DNA of 64,000 nt from Halicephalobus mephisto (lineage: Eukaryota; Nematoda; Chromadorea; Rhabditida; Panagrolaimidae). This document shows, one piece after another, positions 12,480 through 24,177 of the stretch. The notes beneath the pieces were generated by a model. That model was not told the DNA's origin and made no database searches. It worked only from the letters and a program-made list of their open reading frames with translations. The DNA lies in the NCBI GenBank assembly GCA_009193035.1, contig SWDT01000003.1:682001-746000 (forward strand), given 5' to 3'. Each line of letters starts with the position of its first letter. The first letter of the stretch is position 1. The position numbers were made by a program, and so were the translations under genes.

Positions 12480-13370
12480 GAAATTTTCGATTTTTTTCAA
12501 TAAAAAATAATTAAATTTTAATTATGAGAGATTTGGTGGATGAAATTGACTTTATTTTTCAATATAAATTACTTTTTAGGAGAAATTTGACTTTTATTCT
12601 GTAAAAAATTACGTTTTATTGATTATCAGGGACTTCGTAGCGAGAGTCAACTCCTCTCTTCTGATCGGTTTTGGCGCGAATTTCCACTCGCGTTCAAACT
12701 GAATTTATCACTGATTCTTATTTTTTTACTTTATTTTTGTTTTTTCACTTTTTATTTTTATTTTTTTTCCTTTTTGTTTTTATTTTTTCATTGCGGTATT
12801 TAATTAACCATTTTAATTTTAAAAAATCGTGGAATTTCTGAAAATATCAAAACCACTGGAGGTCAATTGGTACAAGATCAGGTTAAATTTCGATCGACCA
12901 AAAGTCATGTGGAATTAATACACCGATGAATTCCTGCCGCGATGTTCGTCTAGACAAGTCTGGCCATTGTTCCTGTCAATTATCGATGAATTTGGTTTGC
13001 ATTTTGCAAGGAAATCAACGTTCTTTGGTTTCTAAGTAATTTTTATAAAAATACTAGTCAAAATAGTTTAAAATGTAAGTTTATTTATGTAAATTAAAAT
13101 TTCTAGAATCATAAATCAAACGGAAATTTGTTAGAGTTGTAGAAGAGAAAAACAAAATTTTCAGAATTTTATGCAATTTGAAAAATAGAATTTTTAGAGT
13201 CGATATGACTTAAAAGTAGGATTTTTGTGATTTAAGAAATTTTTCAAAATTGATATAACTTAAAAGTAGAGTTTTCGAAGTGATGTATATATAATTAAAA
13301 AGTAAAATTTGAAAAATATGATTAAAAATCCAAGTTTTTAGATTTGCGATTTAAAATGGAAAATTTCAGG
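12480..13370. other. Intergenic DNA, nothing coding recognised
   Basis: AT-rich spacer between the transporter and the TMEM86-like gene. It contains a short less AT-rich patch (12640-12710, with GCGAGAGTCAACTCCTC) and scattered AATTTC motifs. No gene or clear repeat array was seen. Confidence 0.6.
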
Positions 13371-13373
13371 GTG

Positions 13374-14138
13374 ATGTTTATTTTGAACCGATGGCAGATG
13401 ATTGTCATATATGGAATCATGCTGCTTGTGGTCCATGTGTCGACGAATGGGTTCAGAACCAACGCGCCCCTGTGTTCTGTGGCCCCTCTGATTTCTTTGG
13501 TTTTGATGACTTTCGGGACTAGGATGAAATTAAACAAGAAAATTGCCACTGCCGGGTCTTTCTTGGTCATTGGTAGGGTTTTGGAAGGCAAATTGATATA
13601 TGAAACTTGACTTTTTCAGCCATAGGAGTGTATTACTGGGCTCTGCTTCCGAAACATTTGGTTTCCAGGGCTTTGTTGTTCTGTTCATCGTCAGTCCTGT
13701 ATCTTTATACTTTTGTTTTCCACGTCAGGAGAATCTGGAAGCTTCTGGCGGTTGCGGTGATGGCGTACTGTGCCGGGTTGGTCTACTACTGTGTCGGGGA
13801 CCTCTTCCGGTCCCTGCCCTTGTTGGTGGTCGGAGTCACTGCCGACATGATCACGATCTCGATCACCTTGATCGCCGCGGGGTCTTTGTGGAAGTACGGC
13901 GTGCACGGGAGTCGGCTTCATGAAGCCAAATCTGTGAGTTTCTGATTCCCCAGAGTTGTCCATATATGAATTCTTCCAGGCAGCATTACTGAGGTTCGTT
14001 GGACTACTTATTGAACTCGTCTGTGGATCAGGGATCTTGTTTAATCACTTCCTGAGTCATCACAACTTCCATCAGTATATGTTACTTTATTACATCGCCC
14101 AATTTTTGTTGTTTCTTGCTAACGAACAAACTTTCTAA
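13374..14138 (+). CDS. TMEM86/YhhN-like membrane protein (putative lysoplasmalogenase)
   Basis: Exons 13374-13572, 13620-13933 and 13980-14138 join in phase to a 223-residue protein with about seven to eight hydrophobic helices, the size of TMEM86 proteins. In that family, members hydrolyse the vinyl-ether bond of lysoplasmalogens in ER-type membranes. The placement rests on overall helix pattern, the PLCSVAPL segment in the second helix, and the C-terminal FNHF...LLYYIAQFLLFLANE, which matches the family's YYxAQ ending. The start chosen is the first ATG after a TTTCAG spliced-leader acceptor at 13369; an in-frame ATG at 13356 lies before it. Both introns are under 50 bp. Conserved acidic catalytic residues could not be checked by alignment, so activity is inferred. 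It ends 25 bp from the convergent small gene at 14164. Confidence 0.62.
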
Positions 14139-14163
14139 TCGGGTCAGAAATGAGATTTATTAA

Positions 14164-14421
14164 TCAACCCAAAACAAAAACTAAAATCAGTATCGTAATG
14201 ACACAGAAAAAAGTGGCAAAAGCGATCAACGACACCATGAAGATACTGACGTGACGTCCGAGGTCCGCCGATTCCTGCTCCGTCATGCAGCAAGGAAGAC
14301 AAAAGCACAGATCTCGAATGTCGATCGTGGTTGAGTCCGTCGAGAGGGACGAAAGTTCGGATTCTTCGTCATCGTTGTCTTCTGGTTCCAGGGAATAACG
14401 GAAGCTTTTGTTTTTCGACAT
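14164..14421 (-). CDS. Small tail-anchored Cys-rich membrane protein
   Basis: Single-exon 85-residue protein. It has an acidic serine-rich N-terminal half (EDNDDEESELSSLS), then a cysteine cluster CFCLPCC around residue 40 suggestive of palmitoylation or metal binding, then one strongly hydrophobic segment (IFMVSLIAFATFFCVITILI) ending three to four residues from the C-terminus. That is a tail-anchor layout with the N-terminus in the cytosol. I do not recognise a family. Codon use is less AT-rich than the surrounding DNA, supporting a real gene. It is convergent with the TMEM86-like gene. Confidence 0.6.
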   Translation of the reverse strand: MSKNKSFRYSLEPEDNDDEESELSSLSTDSTTIDIRDLCFCLPCCMTEQESADLGRHVSIFMVSLIAFATFFCVITILILVFVLG

Positions 14422-14539
14422 TGAAAAAGCGAAAAATCGATGATTGTTCGGGTTAGATAGAGTTTTATCAGTGAAAATCGATAATTTGTACAGTAAGATG
14501 AGATAATTGGTTTTGCTTTGTGAAGAAAATTGGATTGTT

Positions 14540-15830
14540 TAGGTGTGTAAAAACAAAAAAATTGAACGATTTAAATATAAATAAAAATTGGAAAATTTAA
14601 TCTTTTAGGTATAAAAAATTTAAATACAAATAAAAAGGAGGGGAATTGAACAATTTGAATATAAAAAAGTAGAACAGTTGAAGTATAAATAAAAACAAAA
14701 ACTGAACAATTTAAGTATAAATAAAAAACTATAATTTAGATGTATAAAATCGAACAATTTGAATATGAAAAAATAGAATAGTTTAGGTATAAACAAAAAC
14801 AAAAAGTAAAATTTTTTCCAATGTAAATGGAAAAGAAAAAATTGAACAATTTAGATGGCAATGAGAAGGAAAAAACTGAATCATTTAGGGATAGTTGGAA
14901 ACGAAAAAAATTAAAAAATTAATCCGTTTGGGACCGTCAAGGGAACAAGTGGGAAATTAATTAATTTTTGTTCTTCCCAGGTTTTCCTATTTTCACAAAA
15001 GGAAAATAAGGAACAAATGATTTCACTCATTGGTGGTCTCGAATGGAAAGATTACTGTATTTTTTTTAAATTTATTTTTTTACAATAACTTTGGAAAAAA
15101 CTGAACTTTTTTGTTTTATTTCTGAAAATTATATATTATTGTAATTTTTGGATGTCAAATTCGTGCTGAGGTTATTTTTTAAATTTAATTTTAATTGTTT
15201 TCATCCTTGTTTGTTCCGTGTTTTTTATTTTAGTTTTCGTTATCGATTGTTGTTCTATCGACGTATGTGAAACTTTTAGGTCTGGATTATGAACGATATA
15301 TGGGTTTTCATTTACCTTGAAGATGCAACGGTTCATATATGAAAGTCAAGATGTGTTAATTATCCAATTGGTAGGTATCTTGGAATTTTTTAGGTAAAAA
15401 GTAAACACGCAGTATTATATTAATATTTACGAACCACTGTCCCTGACATATGGGCAATGACCGAAGGAACGATGGATGTGAACTGTAAGGTATATAGTAA
15501 GTATTTTGAGTTAAAATTCCATATAAAACATTAATTCAGTTTAAAAGTCCGAAATGGAAAGACGAACCCCAACGAGAATTTGACATTTGCTTTGATAATT
15601 TACAACTTGTCGTAAAACGAAAGTGGAAGAAACATCAATTTCTCGAGAGTTATGCTCGTTCCTCTGTTTCACGGCATTATCACTTTCTCAAAGAACGTTG
15701 TCTTTTGGACTTCTGTTTTTAGTCTATGCTCTATAGGTGGTGCTGAGAATACATCTGAAATGTGATATGTCGGGAAAATCAGCAAACTGGGCCTTTTAAG
15801 AAGCCTCAAAGCCATTCATTATCATTAATT
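14540..15830. other. Low-complexity repeats and plain intergenic DNA
   Basis: From 14540 to about 14900 the sequence repeats variants of ATTGAACAATTTAAATATAA followed by AATAAAAAC with a loose 40-60 bp spacing. From 14900 to 15830 I see ordinary AT-rich DNA with no gene. A patch at 15550-15800 is less AT-rich but has no open frame. Confidence 0.55.
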
Positions 15831-15885
15831 GGTCGTAAAAGTTCCTGATAAGTGGTGCCTGAGCACTACCATAATATTGAAAAAA

Positions 15886-18134
15886 ATGAAAAATCTAATG
15901 TTTTTCATTTTTTTACTATCCGTTGTGGAAGCTAGAATCAGATTTGAAGACCCCCATAGGTACTCTGTGGGAAAAGATGGTGATCCATGGGTCGTGAGCT
16001 ACACAGACGTCATGTTTCCAGTCGATCATTACGCTTACACTAACGTGGATAAATTCAGAATCCGGTATCTTTACAATAGTACTTATTACAAACCTGGTGG
16101 AGCGATTTTCTTCTACGCTGGAAATGAGGGTGCAATCGAAAATTTCGCAAGAAACACTGGAATCATGTTTGATTTGGCTCCGGAATTTAACGCCATGGTG
16201 GTTTTTGCTGAACATAGGTACTATGGGGACAGTATGCCGTATTCGGGTAATGCGTCCTGGGCACATATAGACAAACTAGGGTACCTGACCTCCATCCAGG
16301 CCCTGGCCGATTACGCCATGTTTCTTCCTTGGTTCCGAAACCAATTGAAGATTAATGAATCTTCTAAAGTCATCGTCTTCGGAGGGAGTTACGGAGCCAT
16401 GTTGGCTGCTTGGTTCAGGATGAAATTCCCTGCATTAACGGCTGGGTAAGGGTTTTCCTTTATTAAGTAAATTTTATATTAAACTTGACAAATCTAAAGG
16501 TTTCCTATTCGTCGATAAATAGGAGGATTTTCTTCAATACGTCATTAATGAAGGATCTCTTATTCGTCGATGGATCTGAGGGTCTTTGTCGATTAATAAG
16601 AGTTCCTTCCATTGGTTGATCAATGGATTTTCTTTATCCGTCCCTAAATCAAAGATCCTTTTCCATTTTTTATTTTTTCAGAGCTTGGGCGTCGTCTGCT
16701 CCATTGATGTACTTCAACGGGGGAGGGATCCCGGTTGGGGGTTTCGATAGTGCAGTCCAGAAGACGTTCATTGCCTCAGGGTGTTCGGTCGATACTTTGG
16801 TTTCTGTCTTCAAAGCTATAAGTAAATTAGCACAGACGGATGATGGAATGCAACAACTCCGAACTGTCTTCAAAATGGACCCTAACACCCCCTTGAACTC
16901 CACTGAGGCCGTTCATGCACTTAAGTATTTCATTCAGATCGGACTGGAGTACATGGCGATGACGGATTATCCTTATGAAACCAACTTCTTGAATCCTATG
17001 CCTGCTTGGCCCGTGACAGAAGGCTGCAAAAGGTTGTCGAAAGCAACTCCGTCGAGTTCGTCAATATTGCAAGTTAAATCTTTGTGGGATGCCGCTAGTG
17101 TTTTTTACAATTACACAGGAAAACTTTCGAGTATTTGTCTGGACACTTCAAAATGTAAAAGTCAAGCCATAGGGGTTTTGACTGGGGGACCTGATGGATG
17201 GGATTTCCAGGAATGTACTGAAATAATAATTCCAATGTGTTCTCTAGGACCTCCGAATGATTTCTTCGATATGGATTGTAATTCCACAACTTTTAAGAAA
17301 TTCCAAATTGATTTTTGTACTGGGATCTATGGAGGAACCGTCGGATGGAACAGCAACTACATGAACGTTGACGGAGTCAAGAATCTCTACGGATGGGACT
17401 TTTCTCAAGCAACTAACATTATCTTCACGTGAGTTGTTGCAAAAACTCAAAGAAAAATAGTTTTAAAAATGATTTTTGGGATTTAAAAAATAGAAAAAAC
17501 GCGAGTTGATTTAAGCAAATTTGCCAGGTTTTCCTTTTTTGTCACTTTTGTAGGTCTCGCTCCGTCTGCGCGCGAATTTAAAATTTCAAAAACGCCGTTG
17601 ATAAAATGCGAGTCGATTTTGGTAGAATTGCCAGATTTTCCACTTTTTACTTTTACTCGCTCTTGCGCGCGAATTCAAAAATTTCAAAAAGAGTATATAT
17701 TGGTTTTTGAAGATTATAATATTTATTATAAAAAATAGTCAATTATTTAAATATTTAGGAACGGGAAATATGATCCTTGGTCTGCAGGAAGGGTGAACGA
17801 CTTGACTCCAGGAATCAAGGATGGCCAGTCCAGAGGAGTCTACAACTTCCTCATCGACGGATCTGCTCATCATCTGGATCTAAGACAACCTATGAGTTGC
17901 GATCCTCAGAATGTAGTTAACGTTAGATTCCAGATTGTTCAAATAATGAAGTGCTGGGTGAACCCCTCAGGCTCCGGATGTCCCTACACCCCTTCGACCC
18001 CCCCTACCTTCAAAGCAGAAGACCCCTCCAACTGCGGCCCCATCTACAACCAGTACCCCTGGGGACAGTCAAATTTCGCTTCTGGTCTTCAGTTTTCCGT
18101 TTTTTCTTTGATTTTTTCATTACTGCTCTATTAA
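15886..18134 (+). CDS. S28 serine carboxypeptidase (PCP-like), tandem copy 1
   Basis: Secreted or lysosomal serine peptidase of family S28 (prolyl carboxypeptidase/DPP7 group), expected to cleave after proline near a chain end. Exons 15886-16445, 16682-17428 and 17759-18134 join in phase to 560 residues. A signal peptide (MKNLMFFIFLLSVVEA) is followed by VDHYAYTNVDKFRIRYLYN, the oxyanion-region GNEG, and EHRYYGDSMP. The nucleophile is Ser168 in GGSYGA. The second intron falls just before NGKYDPW, which carries the catalytic Asp441, and His473 lies in GSAHHLDLR. Many N-glycosylation sites are present. The C-terminus ends in a hydrophobic stretch (SVFSLIFSLLLY) that copy 2 lacks, possibly a GPI-anchor signal. 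Intron 2 carries a dispersed CGCG-rich repeat. Its neighbour at 19.1 kb is a paralog. Confidence 0.95.
17485..17700 (-). repeat. Dispersed GCGCGCGAATTT repeat, two copies in an intron
   Basis: Two adjacent units of about 105 bp contain CGCGAGTTGATTTAAGCAAA then TTGCCAGGTTTTCC, a GTCACTTTTGTAGGTCTCGC segment, and GCGCGCGAATTTAAAATTTC. Three more units lie in the opposite orientation at 34.50-34.81 kb, also inside an intron. The GC-rich ends stand out from the AT-rich background. Confidence 0.8.
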
Positions 18135-18639
18135 TTTAATTTTACATTCGTAAATATATCAAAAATTATGTTTAAACAATTTTGTCGAATTATTGGAAAA
18201 TAAATATTCAAATTTTCGGACTAATGTTTGGTTAGTCAAGGTCCTTGTCGATGTCTCCCTTGTCCTAGGTCCATCTGGAAAGAAGTAAATTTAAAAAACT
18301 CAGTACAGTAAGATTATACAACCTCCATGAAATTCAAAAAACTTTTTAGAATTACAAAATTAAAATAACAATATAGAAAATTTTAATTTTTTTATTCCAA
18401 ATTTTGATAAAAATGAACAAGAAAATAATTAAAATAGGTACAGTAGGAACCTGTAGTTGTAAAAATAAGAAAGAATTCTGCACAAAAAATGGGACTTTTG
18501 ATTTCGTAACAAATGGAAATTGTCATTATTGCGTTACATTTCTGTCACAAATGTCAAATAATCATGAAAAATATAACGATTATGGTATATTTCGGAATTG
18601 TTAGAGGACTAAAAGCTATACTTTTTTGCATTGGAGTTA

Positions 18640-18985
18640 TTTTCGGATAGTGACTAGAAATTCCTGATTTGAGTTGGAAATAGACACTATCCAAAATCTC
18701 TACACAGAAAAAAGTACTTTTTAGTCTAGTAAGAAATGGAAATCGTCACTATTTTGTTAAATTTCGGAATTATTAGAAAACTTAAAGTTATACTTTTTTG
18801 TATTGAAATTGTTTTTGGATAGTGACTAGAAAACCCTGATTTGAGTTGGAAATAGACACTATCCAAAATCTCTACATACAAAAAAGTACTTTTTAGTCTA
18901 GTAAGAAATGGAAATCGTCACTATTTTGTTAAATTTCGGAATTATTAGAAAACCAAAAGTTACAATTTTTTGAATGTAGAGCAAC
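18640..18985. repeat. 172-bp satellite-like repeat with stem-loop, locus 1
   Basis: TTGGATAGTGACTAG begins units at 18645 and 18817 (period 172). Each unit holds an inverted pair, TTTTGGATAGTG and CACTATCCAAAA, separated by about 35 bp, then GTAAGAAATGGAAATCGTCAC. The same unit recurs at 61.1-61.6 kb. It lies between the two S28 genes. The rest of the spacer (18.14-18.64 and 18.99-19.10 kb) shows no gene. Confidence 0.85.
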
Positions 18986-19103
18986 GAAACTAGCATCCAG
19001 AAAAAAGTTTTACAATCACCCAAATTATTCCTTGAATAGATGGTTCGCTAGTTAGTCTTATCAAGGACCAAATTGGACACTTTTGATTTTCCTGTTTTTA
19101 AAA

Positions 19104-21316
19104 ATGAAAAAGTTAATTTTTTTTTTTTATTTTTGTATAATTTTTGTAAGTTTTTGTGATTCACAGTATTCTTGGAAGACCGATTACGTCGAGGATTTAC
19201 GAGTGGACCATTTCGGATACACGAACGCCGATAAATTCAAAATTAGGTTTGTTAAAAATTATTTTTTTATAAAATTATTATTTTTTAATAAAAATTATTT
19301 TTTTATAAAATTATAATTTTTTATAAAATTGTTTTTTAATGAAATTGTTTCTAAATAAAATTATTATTTTTTATAAAATTATTTTTTTATAAAATTATTT
19401 TTCTTTATAAAATTATTTTTTTAAATTTATACAAAGTATTTAAATTTAAATTAATTTTTAGGTATTTGTACAACTTGGATTTCTACAAGCCTGGAGGGCC
19501 TATTTTCTTTTATCCAGGAAATGAAGGAGATATTGAAGATTTTGCAAAAAATTCGGGGATCATCTGGGACCTGGCTCCGTTATTCAATGCTACCGTACTT
19601 TTCGTCGAACATCGGTACTGGGGGAAGTCGCTGCCGTATGGGGACGATTCCTTCAAGGACCTGAGGCACATAGGCTTCATGACCTCCATCCAGGCCATCG
19701 CTGACTATGTTGAAGTTCTTTCAAAATTTAAACAAAAATTAAAATTTCCGGTCGAGACCAAAGTGATTGCCGTAGGGGGTAGTTACGGGGGGATGCTGGG
19801 GGCTTGGATGAAACTGAAGTACCCTACCGTAATCGAGGGGGTGTGGGCCTCCTCCGCGCCGGTGGTCTGGTTCGAGGGGGGCGGGGTGCCGGTGGGGGGC
19901 TACGGCTCGAGATTGAAGAAATCCTTTAATTTTTTTGGTTGCGAAAATTTGGATGTTCTTTATTCCGGATTTGTTGCAATTAATAATTTTGGAAAAACAT
20001 CAAAAGGATTACGGTATTTAAGCGAACTTTTCAAAGTAGATCCTCAAAGTCCTTTAATCCACGAAAATTCTGTAAAAAAATTAATTTCATATATCCAAAT
20101 CGGGATCGAGAACATGGGCATGACCAATTATCCTTATGAAACTACTTTTCTACAAAAATTACCACCGTATCCGATCAACGAATCCTGCCAGATCCTCAGG
20201 AAAACCCCCCCGGGCGGTCCCGACACGACCCTTGCTGAAATGATGAAAAAAATAACCAACATTTACTACAACTCCTCCGGGACCTTGTCCGCAACGTGCA
20301 TCGACGGAAACGCCTGCGGCACTGGGGATTCGAAAATTCTCTATGATGTTTGGGATTTTCAAAAATGCACCGAAATTATAATCGAACTTTGCGAAATGGG
20401 ACCTCCGAATGATTTTTTTTTAAAACAATGTTCTGATAGAAAAAGTTTCGTAAAATTCAGAAAAAATTTTTGCAAAGATAATTATGAAAAAATAGGCTGG
20501 AAAGAAACAAGTTTCCGCGAAAATGCCATAGGGGATATTTATGGATTCGATTATTCCCAAGCGAGGAACATCATTTTCACGTAAGTTCCTACTCATTGAA
20601 CATTGATATTTTGATTACTGTAGTTTAAAAAGTTATTCATTTCGAAAATTTTTAAATTTTCTGAAATTTTAAATTTTTGAAATTCAATGAAACTTTTGAA
20701 AAAATTAAAATTTTTTTAGTAAATTAAATTTTCGAAAAAAAATAAGATTTTATTTTAAATTAAATTTTTGAAAAAAAATAAAATTTTTAAAATAAAATTT
20801 TTTAAAAACATTAAAATTTTTGAAAAACATTAAAATTTTATTTTACATTAAATTTTTGAAAAAAAATAAAGTTTTTAAAATTAAATTTTCAAAAAAAATT
20901 AAAATTTTATTGCAAATTAAATTTTTGAAAAAAATAAAATTTTATTTTACATTAAATTTTTGGAAAAAATTAAAATTTTTCAGTAAATTAAAAATTTCAG
21001 AAATGGAGGGATAGATCCTTGGGGTGCTGGCGGAGTGACGAATTCGACCCCGGGAATTGCGGACGGTCAATCAAGAAACATTTATAATTTTTTTTACGAA
21101 GGTTCTGCTCATCATCTGGATCTCCGACAACCCAACACTTGTGATCCTGAAAACGTCCATAACGTCAGATTCCAAGTGGTCCAGATTCTTCGATGTTTTT
21201 TGAATCCAGAATCCTCCAACTGTCCGTTCATCCAGAAGCCACTTCCGGATTTTAAGTTTTCTTCGGCTTCTGAATGCAACTACATCTATCATCGTTATCC
21301 ATGGGGCCAAAAATGA
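19104..21316 (+). CDS. S28 serine carboxypeptidase (PCP-like), tandem copy 2
   Basis: Paralog of the gene at 15.9 kb. Exons 19104-19246, 19462-20580 and 21001-21316 join in phase to 525 residues. A signal peptide (KKLIFFFYFCIIFVSFCDS) leads into VDHFGYTNADKFKIRYLYN. Catalytic residues are all present: Ser155 in GGSYGG, Asp426 in NGGIDPW and His458 in GSAHHLDLR, with the same Asp-His spacing (32) as copy 1. It lacks the propeptide-like insert and the hydrophobic C-terminal tail of copy 1. The first intron, after KFKIR, is absent from copy 1, and the intron of copy 1 before AWASSAP is absent here; only the last intron position is shared. Parts of exon 2 are strikingly GC-rich (19.78-19.91 kb). 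A polyadenylation signal AATAAAG follows within 30 bp. Confidence 0.95.
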
Positions 21317-21334
21317 AATTTATTGAAAAATTAC

Positions 21335-21735
21335 TTTTTTAAATAAAGATATTCAAAAATTATTATTTTTTAAAATAAATTTATTCAAAAATTATTTTTT
21401 AAAATAAAGATATTCAAAAATTATTTTTTAAAATAAAGATATTCAAAAATTATTATTTTTTAAAATAAATTTATTCAAAAATTATTTTTTAAAATAAAGA
21501 TATTCAAAAATTATTATTTTTTAAAATAAATTTATTCAAAAATTATTTTTTAAAATAAAGATATTCAAAAATTATTATTTTTTAAAATAAATTTATTCAA
21601 AAATTGTTTTTTAAAATAAATTTATTCAAAAATTACTTTTTTTTTTAATAAATTTATTCAAAAATTACTTTTTTAAATAAAGATATTCAAAAATTATAAT
21701 TTTTTAAAATAAATTTATTCAAAAATTGTTTTTTT
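21335..21735. repeat. Alternating 35-bp AT-rich minisatellite
   Basis: About a dozen units of ATTCAAAAATTATTTTTTAA plus AATAAA(G/T)AT alternate in two subtypes (AAAGATATTC and AAATTTATTC), giving a higher-order period near 60-70 bp. The array starts within the 3' untranslated region of the second S28 gene. Confidence 0.85.
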
Positions 21736-21739
21736 ATTT

Positions 21740-23700
21740 TTATTTTTTTAGAAAAATTCTATTTTTAAATATATTTTTGAAATTTTTGTTTTTATTTTTT
21801 TTGTAAATAAAATTAAAAAAGTTTTTTAAATAAATTCGAGTCACGTATTTGACTTAGTTCCGGTTTTATAAAAACCAAATTTGTCATTTTTTACTTGGAC
21901 GGACATTTTTGAGTTAATAAAAGTAAAAATTTTTTGGTTTTTTTCGAACATTGAATATTTAATTTTTAAAATAATTAAGCACAGTCCATTACTGTAATTT
22001 TAAAAAATCCAAAAAAATTAATTTTCAAATTTTAAAAATAGTTTTTTTAATATAAATTTTTAATAATTAATTTCTAAAAAAATTACATTTTATGGATTAC
22101 TGTAATTTCGAAAAATTGAAAAAATAAATTTTGGAAAATTCTAAATTTTTAAATTTTATTTATAAAAAAGTTTAATTTTTTTAAATTCTAAATTTAAATC
22201 ATCGATTTTTGAAAAAATTACATTTTATGGATTACTGTAATTTCGGAAAAGTTAGTTTTTTTTAATTTTCAGTATATTTGAGATTTTAAAAATAATTTGT
22301 TCTTTAACCTTAGATTTCGAATAATTAATTTTTGCAAAATACCGTTGATTACTGCAGTTTAAATATATTCGAAAAAAAATTTTGAAGATCTTTATTCTTT
22401 AATTTTCGACCTCATTAAAAAATAAAAATTTTAATTTATTCTTTAGGTCTAAATATTAAATAATTAATTATAAAAAATAATCGGTTACTGTAATATGTAG
22501 AAATTGTTTAAAAATATTTTTTTTAATTTGAAAATAAAAAATTTTAAATAAAAATAAAAATAATTTTTTTAAATAAAAATAAAAATAATTTTTTTGAATA
22601 AAAATAAAAATATTTTTTTTAAATAAAAATAAAAATATTTTTTTTAAATAAAAATAAAATTTTTTAAGAATAATAATTTTTTAAAATAAAAATAAAAATA
22701 ATTTTTTTAAATAAAAATAAAATTTTTTAAGAATAATAATTTTTTTAAAATAATTTTCCAATCTTTGACTTCATTAAAAAAAGAAGAAATTAAAATCATA
22801 GTTTATGCTTTAATCCCATAATTGAGGAGGTAATCGCCTAAAATAATCAAATACAGTTGACTACAGTATTACGTAGGAAATTATAAGAAATAAATTTTTT
22901 AAGCTGTTTTAAAATTTAAAAAATCATCAAATTAAAAAATTTCGAGATTAAGAAAACCGAAAATTACTGTAGTTTTTCGTTTAAGTTTAAAAATAAAAAT
23001 CTTCTTAGATTACTGTATTATTTGGAATTTCACAAATAAATAAATTTTTTTAGTTTAAGAATAAAAATCTTCTTAGATTACTGTATTATTTGAAATTTCA
23101 CAAATAAATTAATTTTAAAAAATTTAATTTTGTTTAAGAAAATCTTAGATTACTGTATTATTTGAAATTTCAAAAATAAATAAGTTTTTTTAGTTTAAAA
23201 ATAAAAATCTTTTTAGATTACTGTATTGTTTAAAATTTCACAAATAAATTAATTTTAAAAAATTTTCAGATTACTGTATTATTTAAAATTTAATAAAACT
23301 AATTTTTTTCGATTTTTAAAAAATTTAAAATCCCTACAATTTTTTAAACTTAAAGAAAATTAAATTCAAAAATGTCATCGATTACTGTATTACGTAGATA
23401 TCTATAAAAAATTAATTTTTCTTCATTTTTTTTATTAGTCATGTTTTTCATTTTTGAATTTATGGATGAATTAAAAATAATGATTGTCATTTATTTTGTC
23501 GTCCGAAACTTGGATAATTAATCCAAAAAACGAAACAGGCCGGATTACTGTAGCACGTGGAGGATGTTTAAATTAGTTTTTTTAATGATTTATTTTTTTA
23601 AACTTGTTTTTTTAAAAATTTCAAATTTGTTTTTCGAAAAAATCAAAATTATTGCATTTTTAAATATTTCATTTGAAAACTTGAGATATTACTGTATTAA
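21740..23700. repeat. AT-rich gene-free block with TTACTGTAT arrays
   Basis: No gene seen. 22.50-22.76 kb is a run of AAATAAAAATAAAAAT units. From about 22.97 to 23.30 kb a 60-75 bp unit repeats: TTCTTAGATTACTGTATTAT, then TTGAAATTTCACAAATAAAT, in at least four copies. The short motif GATTACTGTA is scattered through the whole block. Confidence 0.7.
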
Positions 23701-24015
23701 ATGGATGACTGAGCAGTTCCTGGAAGACAGGTCAGCATTTTTATGTCGATAAAAATAATCCCTAATTTATGTGCTCTCAAATTGAATTTGCTGCTCACGA
23801 CAGGACCCCCACACGTGGAGTGTTGTCTGGCTAATCTCACCCACGAACGACCACTCTTCCGTCTCCACCTTTGAGGTATCCCTGGTTTGTCTCGACCATA
23901 ATCAAATTCCATGGTCCAATTGAGGACTTATCTGGCATTTTCTCAACAGGAATTCGACTCTCAGGTCCTATCACTATTGTTTAGGCTTTTTTAGCAATGT
24001 ATTATTTGATTGAGC

Positions 24016-24083
24016 TCTCCGACCGGGATTTGAACCCAGGCCCTAAGAGCGATAGTCTTGGACACTGATCACTGCACCAAAGA
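24016..24083 (-). other. tRNA-Asp-like relic
   Basis: On the minus strand the 68-nt stretch can fold as a tRNA. It has a 7-bp acceptor (TCTTTGG with TCGGAGA, using G-U pairs), a D-arm-like TGCAGTGATCAGTGTCC, and a good T arm with loop TTCAAAT. The first 25 nt look like the tRNA-Asp pattern. The anticodon stem is short or mismatched and the loop would read ATC rather than GTC. No CCA-adjacent terminator run is present. I take it as a decayed tRNA or tRNA-derived repeat, not a working gene. Confidence 0.5.
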
Positions 24084-24106
24084 ATTCTATTCGAGAAATA
24101 TGTAAT

Positions 24107-24177
24107 TCTCCGACCGAAAATCGAACCCAGGATAGCGTGGTTGGCAGTCACGAGCATTCACCACTGCGCTATCGAAA
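24107..24177 (-). other. Second tRNA-like relic, Gly-like anticodon
   Basis: Minus-strand stretch with TAGCGCAGTGGTGAATGC (D arm), an anticodon arm whose loop CTGCCAA would give GCC (Gly), and a T arm GGGTTCGATTTTC. The acceptor stem pairs poorly. It lies 23 bp from the previous tRNA-like relic in the same orientation, as expected for a pseudogene pair or a tRNA-derived SINE cluster. Confidence 0.45.

Noticed and set aside
18404..18604. 66-codon Cys-containing open frame
   Set aside because: It lacks a signal peptide or start context and runs into the 172-bp repeat region.
24016..24177. Functional tRNA genes
   Set aside because: The anticodon and acceptor stems have mismatches and no terminator was seen, so they are listed as relics.
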